Below are positions 1 through 8,832 of a DNA stretch of 64,000 bases, one piece after another (the stretch's first letter is position 1; each line of letters begins with the position of its first letter). The position numbers and the translations under genes were made by a program. The stretch is from Arcticibacter tournemirensis (lineage in GTDB: Bacteria > Bacteroidota > Bacteroidia > Sphingobacteriales > Sphingobacteriaceae), in the NCBI RefSeq assembly GCF_006716645.1, contig NZ_VFPL01000001.1, positions 1,364,001-1,428,000 on the forward strand. Reading direction: 5' to 3'. The notes beneath the pieces were generated by a model, which saw only the letters and a program-made list of their open reading frames with translations, ran no database searches and was not told the DNA's origin.

Positions 1-312
1 AGTATTATTTATAACCTGATATCCAACTCTATAAAGTATAAGGCAGCCGAAAGGTTTCCCGAAATTATTATCACGTCGAGAAAAGAAAGTAATACAATAC
101 TGATTAAGGTAGCAGATAACGGGATAGGCATAGATATGAACCAGCATAAGAATGAGCTTTTTGGCCTTTACAAACGGTTTACCGACCAAAAAGAAGGAAG
201 GGGGCTGGGCTTGCATATGACCAAAGTGCAGGTCGACTCCCTCGGCGGTACAATCAGTGCTGAAAGTATTCCCGGCAGGGGAACAACTTTTACCGTTTCA
301 TTCGGGCTGTAG
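1..312 (+). CDS. Sensor histidine kinase, C-terminal fragment
   Basis: The reading frame is open from the first base to TAG at 310-312 and encodes the last 103 residues of a histidine kinase. The ATP-binding domain is visible: an N-box (NLISNSIKY) near residue 6, a G1 box (VADNGIGID) near 36-45 and a G2 box (GRGLGLHMTK) near 70. The protein ends directly after the domain, so no receiver or output domain follows. The dimerisation and sensor parts lie outside the window, so the signal is unknown. The spacing and closing SAESIPGRGTTFTVSF strand are typical of PAS- or GAF-linked kinases of Bacteroidota. Confidence 0.9.
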   Translation, partial: SIIYNLISNSIKYKAAERFPEIIITSRKESNTILIKVADNGIGIDMNQHKNELFGLYKRFTDQKEGRGLGLHMTKVQVDSLGGTISAESIPGRGTTFTVSFGL

Positions 313-506
313 GCTGTGCATTATTTTTATCTTTGCAGTCAAAATTCAATAGCCTCTTTAAAGCTGCCTATTTGATGTTTATAAAATTAGTAAGAGGCTA
401 ATGTGGAGTTAAGGCGAAATAGGCTTTTGTAAACAAGCATTTTAAATGGCTTGCACTCAACTTACAACTTAACAACGGCGGCTCATAGTCACCAAGAAAC
501 ATTTTA

Positions 507-1445
507 ATGAACAGGAAAACACTGTGGAACATAGCTAAGATAGCCTTCAAATTAGGATTTACGGTCTTACTGGTTTATCTGGTCTTTAGGAAAATAGACT
601 TTCAGCAGGTCAAATCTATATTTTTGAAGAGCGACCCATGGTACATTCTTGCAGCTTTGCTTACCTATTTCTTTTCCCAGGTTATTTCGTCATGGCGTTT
701 GTTAAGCTTTTTACGCAGCATCGGACTCCCGCTTAAGTTCAGTTTTAACTTCAGGCTTTACCTCTTAGGCATGTTCTATAATGTGTTCCTACCCGGCGGC
801 GTAGGGGGCGATGGCTATAAGATATACCTGTTACGGAAGAAGTTCCAAAAGCCAACCCGGAAAATATTCTTCTCCCTGTTTTTCGACAGGGTAAGCGGTT
901 TGTGGGCTATCGCAACCTTAAGTGTTGCCCTGATAATACTGATTCCGCGGATAGATATCCCAAGGGCCTGGCCCTTGGCGGCCCTTATCGTCGGCACCGC
1001 GGTTTATTATTTGGTTATGCGGCGGTTTTTTGCCGATTATATAAAGTATTTTGCAGAAGCTCATCTTAAGGCGGTGCTGGTGCAATCGCTTCAGCTGTTA
1101 AGCGTTGTTTTTATCCTTCTCTCTCAGGACTTCGACGGGAAATTCTCACCGTATCTTTTTAGCTTTCTGGTGTCGTCCCTGGCAACGATCCTCCCTTTAA
1201 GCATAGGCGGCTTCGGTATCAGAGAATATGTGATGACGCATGCCTCGACTGTTTTCGACATGAACCAGGCTTTGGCAGTCTATACAACCATTACATTTTA
1301 TATCCTGTCGACAATAGCGGCCCTGCCAGGAATCTGGTTTGTATACCGGTCGAAAGAATTTGATCCTATGCCGGATGAAAAGGAAGTAAGCGCAGTTGAG
1401 AATGATATAGACGATGTTATTGAATCACACCACACTACCCCCTAA
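507..1445 (+). CDS. UPF0104 / LPG-synthase-TM-like integral membrane protein
   Basis: This 312-residue polytopic inner-membrane protein has about eight hydrophobic segments. It resembles the flippase-like transmembrane domain found in lysylphosphatidylglycerol synthases (UPF0104/AglD2). Typical features are the early WRLLSFLRSIGLP segment, the YNVFLPGGVGGDGYK loop near residue 92 and the ILPLSIGGFGIRE motif near 230. The soluble acyltransferase domain of MprF is absent, so it probably moves a lipid or glycolipid rather than aminoacylating one; the substrate cannot be read from the sequence. The ATG at 507 is the first in frame and the hydrophobic N-terminus follows at once. The gene stands alone. 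Confidence 0.85.
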   Translation: MNRKTLWNIAKIAFKLGFTVLLVYLVFRKIDFQQVKSIFLKSDPWYILAALLTYFFSQVISSWRLLSFLRSIGLPLKFSFNFRLYLLGMFYNVFLPGGVGGDGYKIYLLRKKFQKPTRKIFFSLFFDRVSGLWAIATLSVALIILIPRIDIPRAWPLAALIVGTAVYYLVMRRFFADYIKYFAEAHLKAVLVQSLQLLSVVFILLSQDFDGKFSPYLFSFLVSSLATILPLSIGGFGIREYVMTHASTVFDMNQALAVYTTITFYILSTIAALPGIWFVYRSKEFDPMPDEKEVSAVENDIDDVIESHHTTP

Positions 1446-1593
1446 GCTTGTTTTATGTGCAGCTTTATGTAAACTTGCATATAAAATAAGTTTAACTTAG
1501 TTTATTGATTATTTCTTTTTCTGGCAGATATTTTGTCTTTGATATAGTCATTTCGACAAGCCTGAGATAAATGGAGGTTATAATTCTTTAAAT

Positions 1594-2295
1594 ATGAAAA
1601 TTCTCATAACAGGAGCAAGCAGTGGAGTAGGATTTGAAGCTGTGCTCGACTTAATTCTTAACAGTGAACATGAGGTGATTGCTTTAGCCCGGTCGGATGA
1701 TAAGCTGAGAAGGTTATTTGAGATAGCGAAGGGACTGAATCCCGACTGCAAACTTTTCCCCGCTAAGTTTGATATTGTACATGATGATTATGCGTCTCTC
1801 GTTTCCTTTGTAAAAGAAAGAGCAGGCTCCCTGGATATTTTGATAAACAATGCAGGTCAGCTAATAAATAAACCGTTTGAGCAACTGACCCAACTGGACT
1901 TTGCTCAGATGCTGCAGAGCAACCTTCTTGGCCACGTCAAATTGGTCCAGCATATGCTGCCTTTGCTGAATGCAAATGCCCATGTTGTCAATATAGGAAG
2001 CATGGGTGGATTTAGTGGCAGTGTGAAATTCCCTGGCCTGGCAGCCTATTCTGCCAGTAAGGCGGCTTTGCACACACTTACAGAATGCCTTGCAGTTGAA
2101 TATACCGATCGTAATATTCACTTTAACTGCCTGGCGCTTGGCTCGGCACAGACCGAAATGCTGGAAGAAGCGTTCCCCGGTTATCAATCGCCTGTGATGG
2201 CTTTTGAAATGGGTAAGTATATCGCTGATTTTGCATTAACGGGAAACAAGTTTTTTAACGGGAAGGTGTTGCCCGTTGCGGTAACTACTCCGTAA
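1594..2295 (+). CDS. Short-chain dehydrogenase/reductase (SDR)
   Basis: This 233-residue protein is a classical SDR with an NAD(P)-binding Rossmann fold. The cofactor motif TGASSGVG lies at residues 6-13, the structural NNAG near 85-88, a catalytic Ser in the NIGSMGG strand, and the catalytic Tyr-x3-Lys as YSASK near 150. It is slightly shorter than the usual 245-260 residues but complete. Residues that would define the substrate are not recognisable. It is a single-gene unit whose stop codon lies inside a very long hairpin (2285-2350). Confidence 0.9.
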   Translation: MKILITGASSGVGFEAVLDLILNSEHEVIALARSDDKLRRLFEIAKGLNPDCKLFPAKFDIVHDDYASLVSFVKERAGSLDILINNAGQLINKPFEQLTQLDFAQMLQSNLLGHVKLVQHMLPLLNANAHVVNIGSMGGFSGSVKFPGLAAYSASKAALHTLTECLAVEYTDRNIHFNCLALGSAQTEMLEEAFPGYQSPVMAFEMGKYIADFALTGNKFFNGKVLPVAVTTP

Positions 2296-2350
2296 TTCGA
2301 AATACAGAAGCCCGGTAACCCGGGCTTCTGTATTTCGAATTACGGAGTAG
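2285..2350. terminator. 31-bp perfect inverted repeat between convergent genes
   Basis: Positions 2285-2315 and 2320-2350 are perfectly complementary over 31 bp with a 4-base loop. The left arm contains the stop codon of the SDR gene (2293-2295). It lies between the convergent SDR and pntB genes and can act as a terminator or RNA 3' end stabiliser on both strands. There is no clear U-tract. Confidence 0.75.
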
Positions 2351-2388
2351 CGGTTGGCTATTGGCGATTGGCTTTCAGCAATCAGCGA

Positions 2389-2517
2389 TCAGCAATTTTA
2401 GACTTTCGGCTTTTAAGGCTTTCAACTTTCAACTTTTGAGGCTTTAACCTTTTGGCTTTGAACTCTCTACTTTTAACTTCCAGGGGCTTTCAACTTTGAG
2501 CCTTCAACTCTTGACGC
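2389..2517. repeat. Degenerate heptamer repeat tract
   Basis: The spacer between the long hairpin and pntB consists of degenerate units such as ggctttc, aactttc and aactttt with a rough 7-bp period. It is the reverse complement of the gttgaaa/gttgtaa units seen in other spacers of this window. No coding potential is seen. Confidence 0.55.
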
Positions 2518-2519
2518 TC

Positions 2520-3935
2520 CTACATTTGCTTAAGTTCAGTTACGAGTTTGGTGATCACACTTTTGGCGTCTCCAAAGAGCATTGATGTCTTTGGATTGTA
2601 GAAGAGCAGGTTATCGATACCCGCGTATCCTGCATTCATCGATCTTTTATTAATGATAATATTTCGTGCGTTCTCTGCTTCCAGGATCGGCATGCCATAG
2701 ATCGGTGAAGACGGATCCGTTTTAGCTGCCGGATTCACTACATCATTCGCACCTACTACAAATACGACGTCGGTATTAGGAAATTCAGGATTAATGTCGT
2801 CCATCTCGCTAAGCTTGTCGTAATCTACATTAGCCTCTGCAAGCAGCACGTTCATATGTCCCGGCATTCTTCCTGCTACGGGATGAATGGCATACTTCAC
2901 TTCCACACCGTGATCTTCAAGGATAGTCTGAAGTTCGTGTATGGCATGCTGAGCCTGCGCTACAGCAAGTCCGTAACCCGGAATGATCGTCACCTTTCGC
3001 GAGTAGTTCATTAAAGCAGCTGTATCTGCCACAGAAATATCTTTTACATTACCCTTTGCAGTCGCTGCAGAAGCAGATGCATGAGTTCCAAATGCGCCGA
3101 AGATAACTTGCATGATAGGGCGGTTCATAGCCTTACACATCACAATGGTTAGCAATGTTCCGGCTGATCCAACGAGGATACCTCCGGTTAACATAACGTG
3201 GTTATCGTAAAGGAAGCCTCCGAAGGCAGCAGCAACCCCTGTAAAAGAGTTCAGCAATGAGATCACGACCGGCATATCAGCGCCCCCGATAGGCAGTACA
3301 AGAAGCACTCCGTATAGCAAGGCTAAAGTGAGCAGTGTATAAATAACTGCTACGTGCCCCGTGAAAAAAAGTTGAATGCTGACACCTACAACAAATGCAA
3401 GTATAACCAGATTGATATAGTTATACCGTGGTAGCCTTACTGGTTTTTCAAGCGTTCCATTGAGCTTTAGAAAGGCGATGATACTGCCGGCAAAGGAAAC
3501 GCTCCCGATAACCAGCCCGGATATGATGCAAACTAATGTGCCCGTTGAAACGCTGCTGACTTCAGTATAAATCCCCTCAGCAGGGTGCAACGGAAAAAGA
3601 TGATGAAATTCTATGAGAGATATAAGCGCTGCGCAGGCCCCGCCCATTCCGTTAAACATGGATACCAGCTCGGGAATTTTCGTCATTTGGACGCGCTTCG
3701 CGGTCAGCCAGCCAATAACGGTACCAATTAGGATAGCCAGAAATATAAGGATATAGATGATAGAGCTTATTTCACCTTCGTGAAGAAAAATAGTTCCGGC
3801 AATAGCCGCCGTCATTCCCGCTGCACTGATAAGATTTCCTTTTCGCGCTGATTTCGGGTTCCCCATCATTTTTAATCCCACGATAAAAAGAACCGATGCA
3901 ATGATGTAAATAGCCGATAATATGTGATGCTGCAT
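2520..3935 (-). CDS. pntB: NAD(P) transhydrogenase subunit beta
   Basis: This 471-residue protein is the beta subunit of the proton-translocating nicotinamide nucleotide transhydrogenase. It passes hydride between NADH and NADP+ at the expense of the proton gradient. About nine membrane helices fill residues 1-260. The C-terminal NADP(H)-binding domain III shows IIPGYGLAVAQAQH near 315, the HPVAGRMPGHMNVLLAEA stretch near 355, and FVVGANDVVNPAA near 395. It lies 106 bp downstream of the gene for the membrane part of the alpha subunit and is presumably co-transcribed with it. No gene for the NAD(H)-binding domain I is adjacent. Confidence 0.95.
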   Translation of the reverse strand: MQHHILSAIYIIASVLFIVGLKMMGNPKSARKGNLISAAGMTAAIAGTIFLHEGEISSIIYILIFLAILIGTVIGWLTAKRVQMTKIPELVSMFNGMGGACAALISLIEFHHLFPLHPAEGIYTEVSSVSTGTLVCIISGLVIGSVSFAGSIIAFLKLNGTLEKPVRLPRYNYINLVILAFVVGVSIQLFFTGHVAVIYTLLTLALLYGVLLVLPIGGADMPVVISLLNSFTGVAAAFGGFLYDNHVMLTGGILVGSAGTLLTIVMCKAMNRPIMQVIFGAFGTHASASAATAKGNVKDISVADTAALMNYSRKVTIIPGYGLAVAQAQHAIHELQTILEDHGVEVKYAIHPVAGRMPGHMNVLLAEANVDYDKLSEMDDINPEFPNTDVVFVVGANDVVNPAAKTDPSSPIYGMPILEAENARNIIINKRSMNAGYAGIDNLLFYNPKTSMLFGDAKSVITKLVTELKQM

Positions 3936-4041
3936 AGTTTATAATAGTAAGGTATAAATTGTGAAAGCAGATTTAAATGATCTGCAGGTTTAACTTCTCT
4001 CCAGTCCCTTCAGCCGGAGAATGTATGGTAATTGTGTTTGT

Positions 4042-4356
4042 TTATTTCTTTTTGAACATTTCAAGCATGCGGTCAGTAACAACGAAACCTCCTACCACAT
4101 TAAGTGTTCCGAGCAGGACTGCGAAGAAGCCAAGTGTTAGTGATATATAGTCGTCCGGTGAAGTATTGAGCATTACGAAAATAGCGCCTACAATTACTAC
4201 TCCATGTATCGCATTCGCGCCGCTCATTAGGGGAGTATGTAAAACCGTCGGGACTCCACCAATTACTTCGATTCCAACGAAAATGCTTAGAATTACGAAA
4301 TAAATCATTTGCTCATTCTCCCCGAGCAGGGTAAAAAAACTCTGTATTTGTTCCAT
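4042..4356 (-). CDS. pntAB: NAD(P) transhydrogenase alpha subunit, membrane part
   Basis: This 104-residue protein corresponds to the C-terminal membrane segment of PntA in systems where alpha is split into two polypeptides. Four hydrophobic stretches are visible, including the conserved IFVGIEVIGGVPTVLHTPLMSGANAIHG region near residues 25-52. It pairs with PntB just downstream. In three-gene systems the soluble NAD(H)-binding subunit PntAA is normally immediately upstream; here the 417 bp upstream hold no gene, so the complete enzyme needs a subunit encoded elsewhere or is missing. Confidence 0.9.
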   Translation of the reverse strand: MEQIQSFFTLLGENEQMIYFVILSIFVGIEVIGGVPTVLHTPLMSGANAIHGVVIVGAIFVMLNTSPDDYISLTLGFFAVLLGTLNVVGGFVVTDRMLEMFKKK

Positions 4357-4773
4357 GTTTATATTAGTAGTTTTATAATTTGCTGGTGTAATATTGGTTT
4401 AAAGAGGGGTAGGGGGGATCTCTGCATAAGGTTTGGTTTGGCTTTAGTTAATCCGCTCGCTTTCTGTGTCACGTGTGAGGCTTTTTAAACCAGCACCGGT
4501 GGCAAGAATTACCCGGCTTCTTTTAGTCCAGGTTCTTGTTGGAACGACTGTTCTCACTGCGAAATTGAATTTATATAGTGCTAATTAACATTATTTGATC
4601 CGTATTTCAAAACAACTGACAACTCTTCCCGAAATATTTTTCTATTCATTTATGCTTCCCTGAGCTTCTCAGGTCGTGCCGATTGTAACAATTTCCTTTC
4701 AGTAAGCAGATTCAGGAAGCACTGATGCAACCATCGTTGTATTCTGGCGTCTATAATACAAAGACACACAAAT
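4357..4773. other. Gene-free spacer upstream of pntAB
   Basis: This 417-bp stretch separates the divergent pntAB and the lipoprotein gene. No pntAA is present. A minus-strand open stretch at about 4449-4590 contains RVILATGAGLKSL, which faintly recalls the C-terminus of PLP enzymes of the threonine-synthase type, but it is too short to call a gene remnant. Confidence 0.5.
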
Positions 4774-5163
4774 ATGAAAGCAATATTTACACTCGTGCTC
4801 CCTTTGATGCTGGTATTAACGGCATGCGAGCAAAATGAATATCAGGTGCCTAACCGGACCGTCATTGTGGATATCGATCGCAATAGCTGGCAAGGGGATG
4901 CTTCTCAAACTTTCTATTCAACAGATATAGATCTCCCCGAATTAGATACCTATCTGCATGAACGTGGGGGAATACTTGTATATCTTTCTTTTGACGGCCG
5001 GTCTTACGAGCCGATTCCGCAAACTTATCTGGGCGCATCGTTTAGCTTCGAGGCACGTCCCGGGGTACTCAGACTTAGAATTGAAAGTACAGATGGTGTT
5101 ACAAAAATTAGCCGCCCGTCTTTCCTCACAGCAAAGATTGTCCTTATTGAATCAGATTATTGA
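4774..5163 (+). CDS. Small lipoprotein of unknown function
   Basis: I do not recognise a family for this 129-residue protein. It begins with a charged Met-Lys, a hydrophobic core and the lipobox LTAC (Cys at residue 18), so it is predicted to be lipid-anchored after signal peptidase II cleavage. The mature part is short, rich in beta-prone stretches (ILVYLSFDGRSY, VLRLRIES) and has no further cysteine. It is a single-gene unit ending at a strong bidirectional terminator. Confidence 0.7.
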   Translation: MKAIFTLVLPLMLVLTACEQNEYQVPNRTVIVDIDRNSWQGDASQTFYSTDIDLPELDTYLHERGGILVYLSFDGRSYEPIPQTYLGASFSFEARPGVLRLRIESTDGVTKISRPSFLTAKIVLIESDY

Positions 5164-5184
5164 TGTTTCGATAGTTTAAGGTAT

Positions 5185-5230
5185 AAAAAAAGCAGAGGCC
5201 GCATCTTATGACGCGGCCTCTGCTTTTTTT
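5185..5230. terminator. Bidirectional intrinsic terminator
   Basis: An 18-bp perfect stem (5185-5202 with 5213-5230) with a 10-base loop has seven A on the left and seven T on the right. It therefore gives a U-tract on either strand. It serves the convergent lipoprotein gene and fabI. Confidence 0.95.
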
Positions 5231-5244
5231 ATAAATGACGTTTA

Positions 5245-6057
5245 TTACTCGCCTAGTTTTTTCATTACGTCGATGCTCACCCCAGTGGAAGAATAACCTC
5301 CATCATGGAACAGGTTCTGCATGGTTACCATTCTTGTAAGATCGGAGAATAGTGTGATACAATAGTCGGCACACGATTCTGCATCAGCATTACCCAAAGG
5401 TGCAATAGCATTAGCATATTCGAAAAAGTCGCCAAAGCCTTTAATGCCGGTACCGGCTGTAGTTTTGGTAGGCGATTGAGATACCGTGTTTATACGAACC
5501 TTCTTCTCAAGTCCGTAATGATATCCAAAGCTACGTGCGATTGATTCCAGCATCGCCTTAATGTCGGCCATATCTGTATAAAAAGGGTATGTGCGTTGAG
5601 CAGCCATATAGGTTAAAGCCACAACGCTTCCCCATTCGCTGATTGCATCAAGCTTTTTAGCCACACTTAACATTTTATGAAAAGACAAAGCGGATATATC
5701 GATGCCCTTCATGAAAAACTCGTGGTTCGATTCTGTATAGGGAATGCTCTTGCGCATGTTAATGCTCATACCAATGGAGTGCAGCACAAAATCGATCTTA
5801 CCCCCCAATATCTCTTGTGATTCGGTGAAGAGATTGGTCAAATCGTCAATGCTTGTTGCGTCAGCGGGAATGATTTTAGAATTTGTTTTTTCTGCCAGGG
5901 CATCCATCTCACCCATACGCATAGCAACCGGTGCATTCGTTAATACAAATGTTGCACCTTCTTCATGTGCTTTCTCGGCCACTTTCCAGGCAATTGAGTT
6001 CTCATTTAATGCGCCTGTAATAATACCGCGTTTACCTTTTAATAAATTATAAGCCAT
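5245..6057 (-). CDS. fabI: Enoyl-[acyl-carrier-protein] reductase (NADH), FabI
   Basis: FabI catalyses the last reduction of each fatty-acid elongation cycle. This 270-residue protein has the FabI variant of the Rossmann motif (GIITGALNENSIAW, residues 11-24). The catalytic Tyr/Lys pair is in the YTDMADIK stretch (Tyr-x6-Lys) near 158-165, and the RINTVSQSPTKTTA loop near 188 covers the substrate. Length matches the family (about 260-270). The start ATG at 6057 is the first in frame and sits directly before the conserved N-terminal strand. Fatty acid synthesis is otherwise represented here only by a solitary FabF (22,563). Confidence 0.95.
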   Translation of the reverse strand: MAYNLLKGKRGIITGALNENSIAWKVAEKAHEEGATFVLTNAPVAMRMGEMDALAEKTNSKIIPADATSIDDLTNLFTESQEILGGKIDFVLHSIGMSINMRKSIPYTESNHEFFMKGIDISALSFHKMLSVAKKLDAISEWGSVVALTYMAAQRTYPFYTDMADIKAMLESIARSFGYHYGLEKKVRINTVSQSPTKTTAGTGIKGFGDFFEYANAIAPLGNADAESCADYCITLFSDLTRMVTMQNLFHDGGYSSTGVSIDVMKKLGE

Positions 6058-6170
6058 GTAGTAATAATTTGGCGACTAAAATAAGGAAAGTTTCTTGAAT
6101 TGGAGCTTAGAAATAGGAGCGCCATTTAATTGAAATTGCTATTCGTTTGATTATCAGCGCTACGCGAAGC

Positions 6171-7838
6171 TTAATATCCGGTTTCAAGTAGTTCGCGGGC
6201 ATGCTGAAGAGCAAACTCTCCCGGATTTTCTCCGCTCAGCATTTTGGCAATCTCCGTAACCCGTTCTTCTTTACCTAATAAACTGATGTTGGTATGTGTC
6301 CTGTCCTGTCTCTCATCTTTATAAACAAAGTAGTGAGCATCGCCCTTGCTGGCTATCTGAGGCAGGTGAGTGATAGCAATAACCTGCATCCCATCGGCTA
6401 GCTTTTCGAGGATCCGGCCAACTTTCAAAGCAACTTCTCCTGATATTCCGGTGTCTATTTCATCAAATATGATAGTTGGAAGAGCCGTATGCCGGGAGAT
6501 AAGCGATTTTATGCTAAGCATCAAACGCGAAAGCTCCCCTCCGGAAGCTACCTTATTTACAGGGGCCGGTTCCTGTCCTTTATTGGCTGAGAACAGGAAT
6601 TGGATCTTGTTGCGGCCTGTATAGTTTAACTGGTCTTCATCCAAAAGGATGTTCTCGATTTTCAATACTGCATGAGGCATTCCCACCTCTGTAAGCATCT
6701 CTTTAATCCGATCCTCAATAGACGGGATCACCTCGTTTCGGCTGGCCGATAAGGTATCCGACAGTCCTATTAATTCGGCTTTGAGTTTAGAGCATCCGGC
6801 CTTTAGCTTTTCTATCTCATCGTCGGCAAAAGAGATGGAATAGAGTTTATCAGAAAGCCTGGCTTTGATATCTGTTAATTCCTGTATAGTAGTTACGCGG
6901 TGTTTTTTCTGTAGATTGTAGATAATGGCAAGCCGCTCATTTATCTCCGCAGATCGCTCCTCATTAATTTGTGTCTTCTGCTCAAGTGTCTCTATTTCTG
7001 CTGCAATGTCTTTTATTTCTATTATCGTGCTTTCCAGTCGCTGGCTAAGCTCCTTAACAGAGGGGAAAAACCTTTCAATATGCTGCAACTGGGAGAGCGA
7101 CTCCTTTAACTGGACAACAGCAGCCTGATCGTTGTTGTTTAACAGATAAGTTGCTGCAATCAGATTTCTCTTTATCTCTTCGGCGTGGCTCAGAGCAGTA
7201 AGCTCCTGTTCAAGAATTTCCTGCTCATCGTTAATAAGCGAAGCCTGCTCGAGTTCGTTAAACTGATACTGATAATAATCGAGGTCGGCTTTTGCCTGCC
7301 GGCTTTCTTCTTCAAGTTCCTTTAAGCGTGCTGTATCCTTCCTGTAAGCCAGGTAGTTTTCCTGATAAGCTGTCAACAATGTGGCGTTGGCGGCAAGCGA
7401 ATCTACTACCAGGAGCTGGAACTTTTCGTCGTTAATTTCCAGGGTCGCATGTTGCGAATGAATGTCGATAAGCAGTTCTCCTAATTCACGTAGCACTGTA
7501 AGGTTAACAGGTGTATCATTTATAAAGGCTCTTGATTTGCCGTCAGCAGAGATTTCACGCCGTAATACTGTTTCGTCTTCATAATCCAGATCTTTTTCTA
7601 CGAAGAAAGAACTCAGGTTGTATCCCGAAACAGCGAAGATCCCTTCAATGACACACTTCTTCTGCTGATTATAGAAATACCTGCTTTCTGCCCGTTGTCC
7701 CAGAAGCAGCGACAATGCGCCCAGAATAATCGATTTTCCGGCCCCGGTCTCGCCGGTTAATATGTTCAATTTATGAGAAAAGGATATGTCCAGATCTTCA
7801 ATAAGGGCGTAATTGCGAATAATTAAACGGCTTAGCAT
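6171..7838 (-). CDS. recN: DNA repair protein RecN
   Basis: RecN is an SMC-like ATPase acting in double-strand break repair. This 555-residue protein has the Walker A GETGAGKSIILGALSLLLG at residues 29-47. A long central coiled-coil-rich region (about 150-370) follows. The ABC signature ASGGELSRLMLSIKSL and the Walker B IIFDEIDTGISGEVA lie in the C-terminal half, then the ITHLPQIAS H-loop. Length and order match the family. It is the last gene of the minus-strand string bamD-rpoZ-coaBC-porD-recN. Confidence 0.96.
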   Translation of the reverse strand: MLSRLIIRNYALIEDLDISFSHKLNILTGETGAGKSIILGALSLLLGQRAESRYFYNQQKKCVIEGIFAVSGYNLSSFFVEKDLDYEDETVLRREISADGKSRAFINDTPVNLTVLRELGELLIDIHSQHATLEINDEKFQLLVVDSLAANATLLTAYQENYLAYRKDTARLKELEEESRQAKADLDYYQYQFNELEQASLINDEQEILEQELTALSHAEEIKRNLIAATYLLNNNDQAAVVQLKESLSQLQHIERFFPSVKELSQRLESTIIEIKDIAAEIETLEQKTQINEERSAEINERLAIIYNLQKKHRVTTIQELTDIKARLSDKLYSISFADDEIEKLKAGCSKLKAELIGLSDTLSASRNEVIPSIEDRIKEMLTEVGMPHAVLKIENILLDEDQLNYTGRNKIQFLFSANKGQEPAPVNKVASGGELSRLMLSIKSLISRHTALPTIIFDEIDTGISGEVALKVGRILEKLADGMQVIAITHLPQIASKGDAHYFVYKDERQDRTHTNISLLGKEERVTEIAKMLSGENPGEFALQHARELLETGY

Positions 7839-7908
7839 CTCTTAATACTGCTTGTTTCTTTATTTATAAACAACTGAGTAATTCATAAACGGAAGTTTAT
7901 AGCTTCTC

Positions 7909-8832
7909 TCAATTTTTCCTTAGTAGTTCGTATTTCGTAATATTCGAAGGATCTACTGCACTTAGTATGTTATAAGCAGCCATGCGGTCCTTCGGCGCCG
8001 CCTGACTTATAATGTTAACGAGCTCATCGGCTTTAGCGGTGAAAAATACCTGGTTAAGCATCGATCCCTGTCGTTGTCTGTCAATTTTTTGCAACTGGGG
8101 GAGTACATCAATTATCTGTTTGCGGCCTTTAGCCTGGTTTTCGGCCATAACATCCAGTCCATTTCGATGATAATCATACAGTGCCTGTCGTAGAGGCGTG
8201 TACGCCTTGTTTGTGAAGTTTTCTACTAACCAGTAACGGTTCCTGAGAGTCTCAAAGGCTTTCCATCCTGGAAAGGAGGTGTTTTGTGCGTTGTTTACCA
8301 CGGTTTGCGCCTTGGTATAATACGGGCTTCCCGAGAACTTCGAAAATGTATCGTAGTCCAGCCCCGTTATAATATAAGCATAATAGGCAAGCAACGAAGT
8401 GAGGTTACTGTTATAAACCTGGTCGGAATAATCGAGCGGCTGCCCTTCGGTATAACTGAAATTAAACTCCTTGTCGCTAAGATTCAGAATCGTTGAATTG
8501 TAGCTAGTGCCATACACGGGCCTGCTTGACACAATCTGTGCTTCGGCTTTGAAGTTGGAAGATCCGTCCCATTCGATGATATTAATTACAAAACTGCAGT
8601 CAATTCTTTCCTGGTTTTGCAGGATATCTGCCGACCACTTCCGGCCATTTAGAAAGTCGCGAATCGCTCCCTCGAGCACTCCAAGGACCCTTTTGTTGGT
8701 ATTCTGTACTTGTGGAGACAATATCTGTACCCTTGCATTTAAATCCTGCGCTGAAACAACTGTCACCGAAAGAAGTAACAGAATGAGCGTTGCAAATCTC
8801 TGCGTTATATTAGTCCCGTTATTTTTTTGCAT
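7909..8832 (-). CDS. porD: PorD-like (DUF4835) secreted protein
   Basis: This 307-residue protein has a signal peptide ending in VVSAQ (near residue 29) and belongs by resemblance to the DUF4835 family. In Bacteroidota this family is placed with the type IX secretion/gliding apparatus (PorD). Recognisable features are the mature N-terminus DLNARVQILSPQVQNTN and the ALYDYHRNGLDVMAENQAKGRKQIIDVLP segment near 220-245. It lies between coaBC and recN, the usual place for this gene. Its start overlaps the coaBC stop by 28 bp; no later Met precedes the signal sequence, so this start is kept. The name rests on family memory. Confidence 0.75.
   Translation of the reverse strand: MQKNNGTNITQRFATLILLLLSVTVVSAQDLNARVQILSPQVQNTNKRVLGVLEGAIRDFLNGRKWSADILQNQERIDCSFVINIIEWDGSSNFKAEAQIVSSRPVYGTSYNSTILNLSDKEFNFSYTEGQPLDYSDQVYNSNLTSLLAYYAYIITGLDYDTFSKFSGSPYYTKAQTVVNNAQNTSFPGWKAFETLRNRYWLVENFTNKAYTPLRQALYDYHRNGLDVMAENQAKGRKQIIDVLPQLQKIDRQRQGSMLNQVFFTAKADELVNIISQAAPKDRMAAYNILSAVDPSNITKYELLRKN

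Noticed and set aside
4449-4590. Minus-strand fragment with RVILATGAGLKSL, like the end of a PLP enzyme
   Set aside because: Only about 20 residues resemble anything and the rest of the enzyme is absent, so it may be chance.
4958-5179. Second plus-strand frame overlapping the lipoprotein gene
   Set aside because: It lies inside a signal-bearing gene in another frame and shows no domain.
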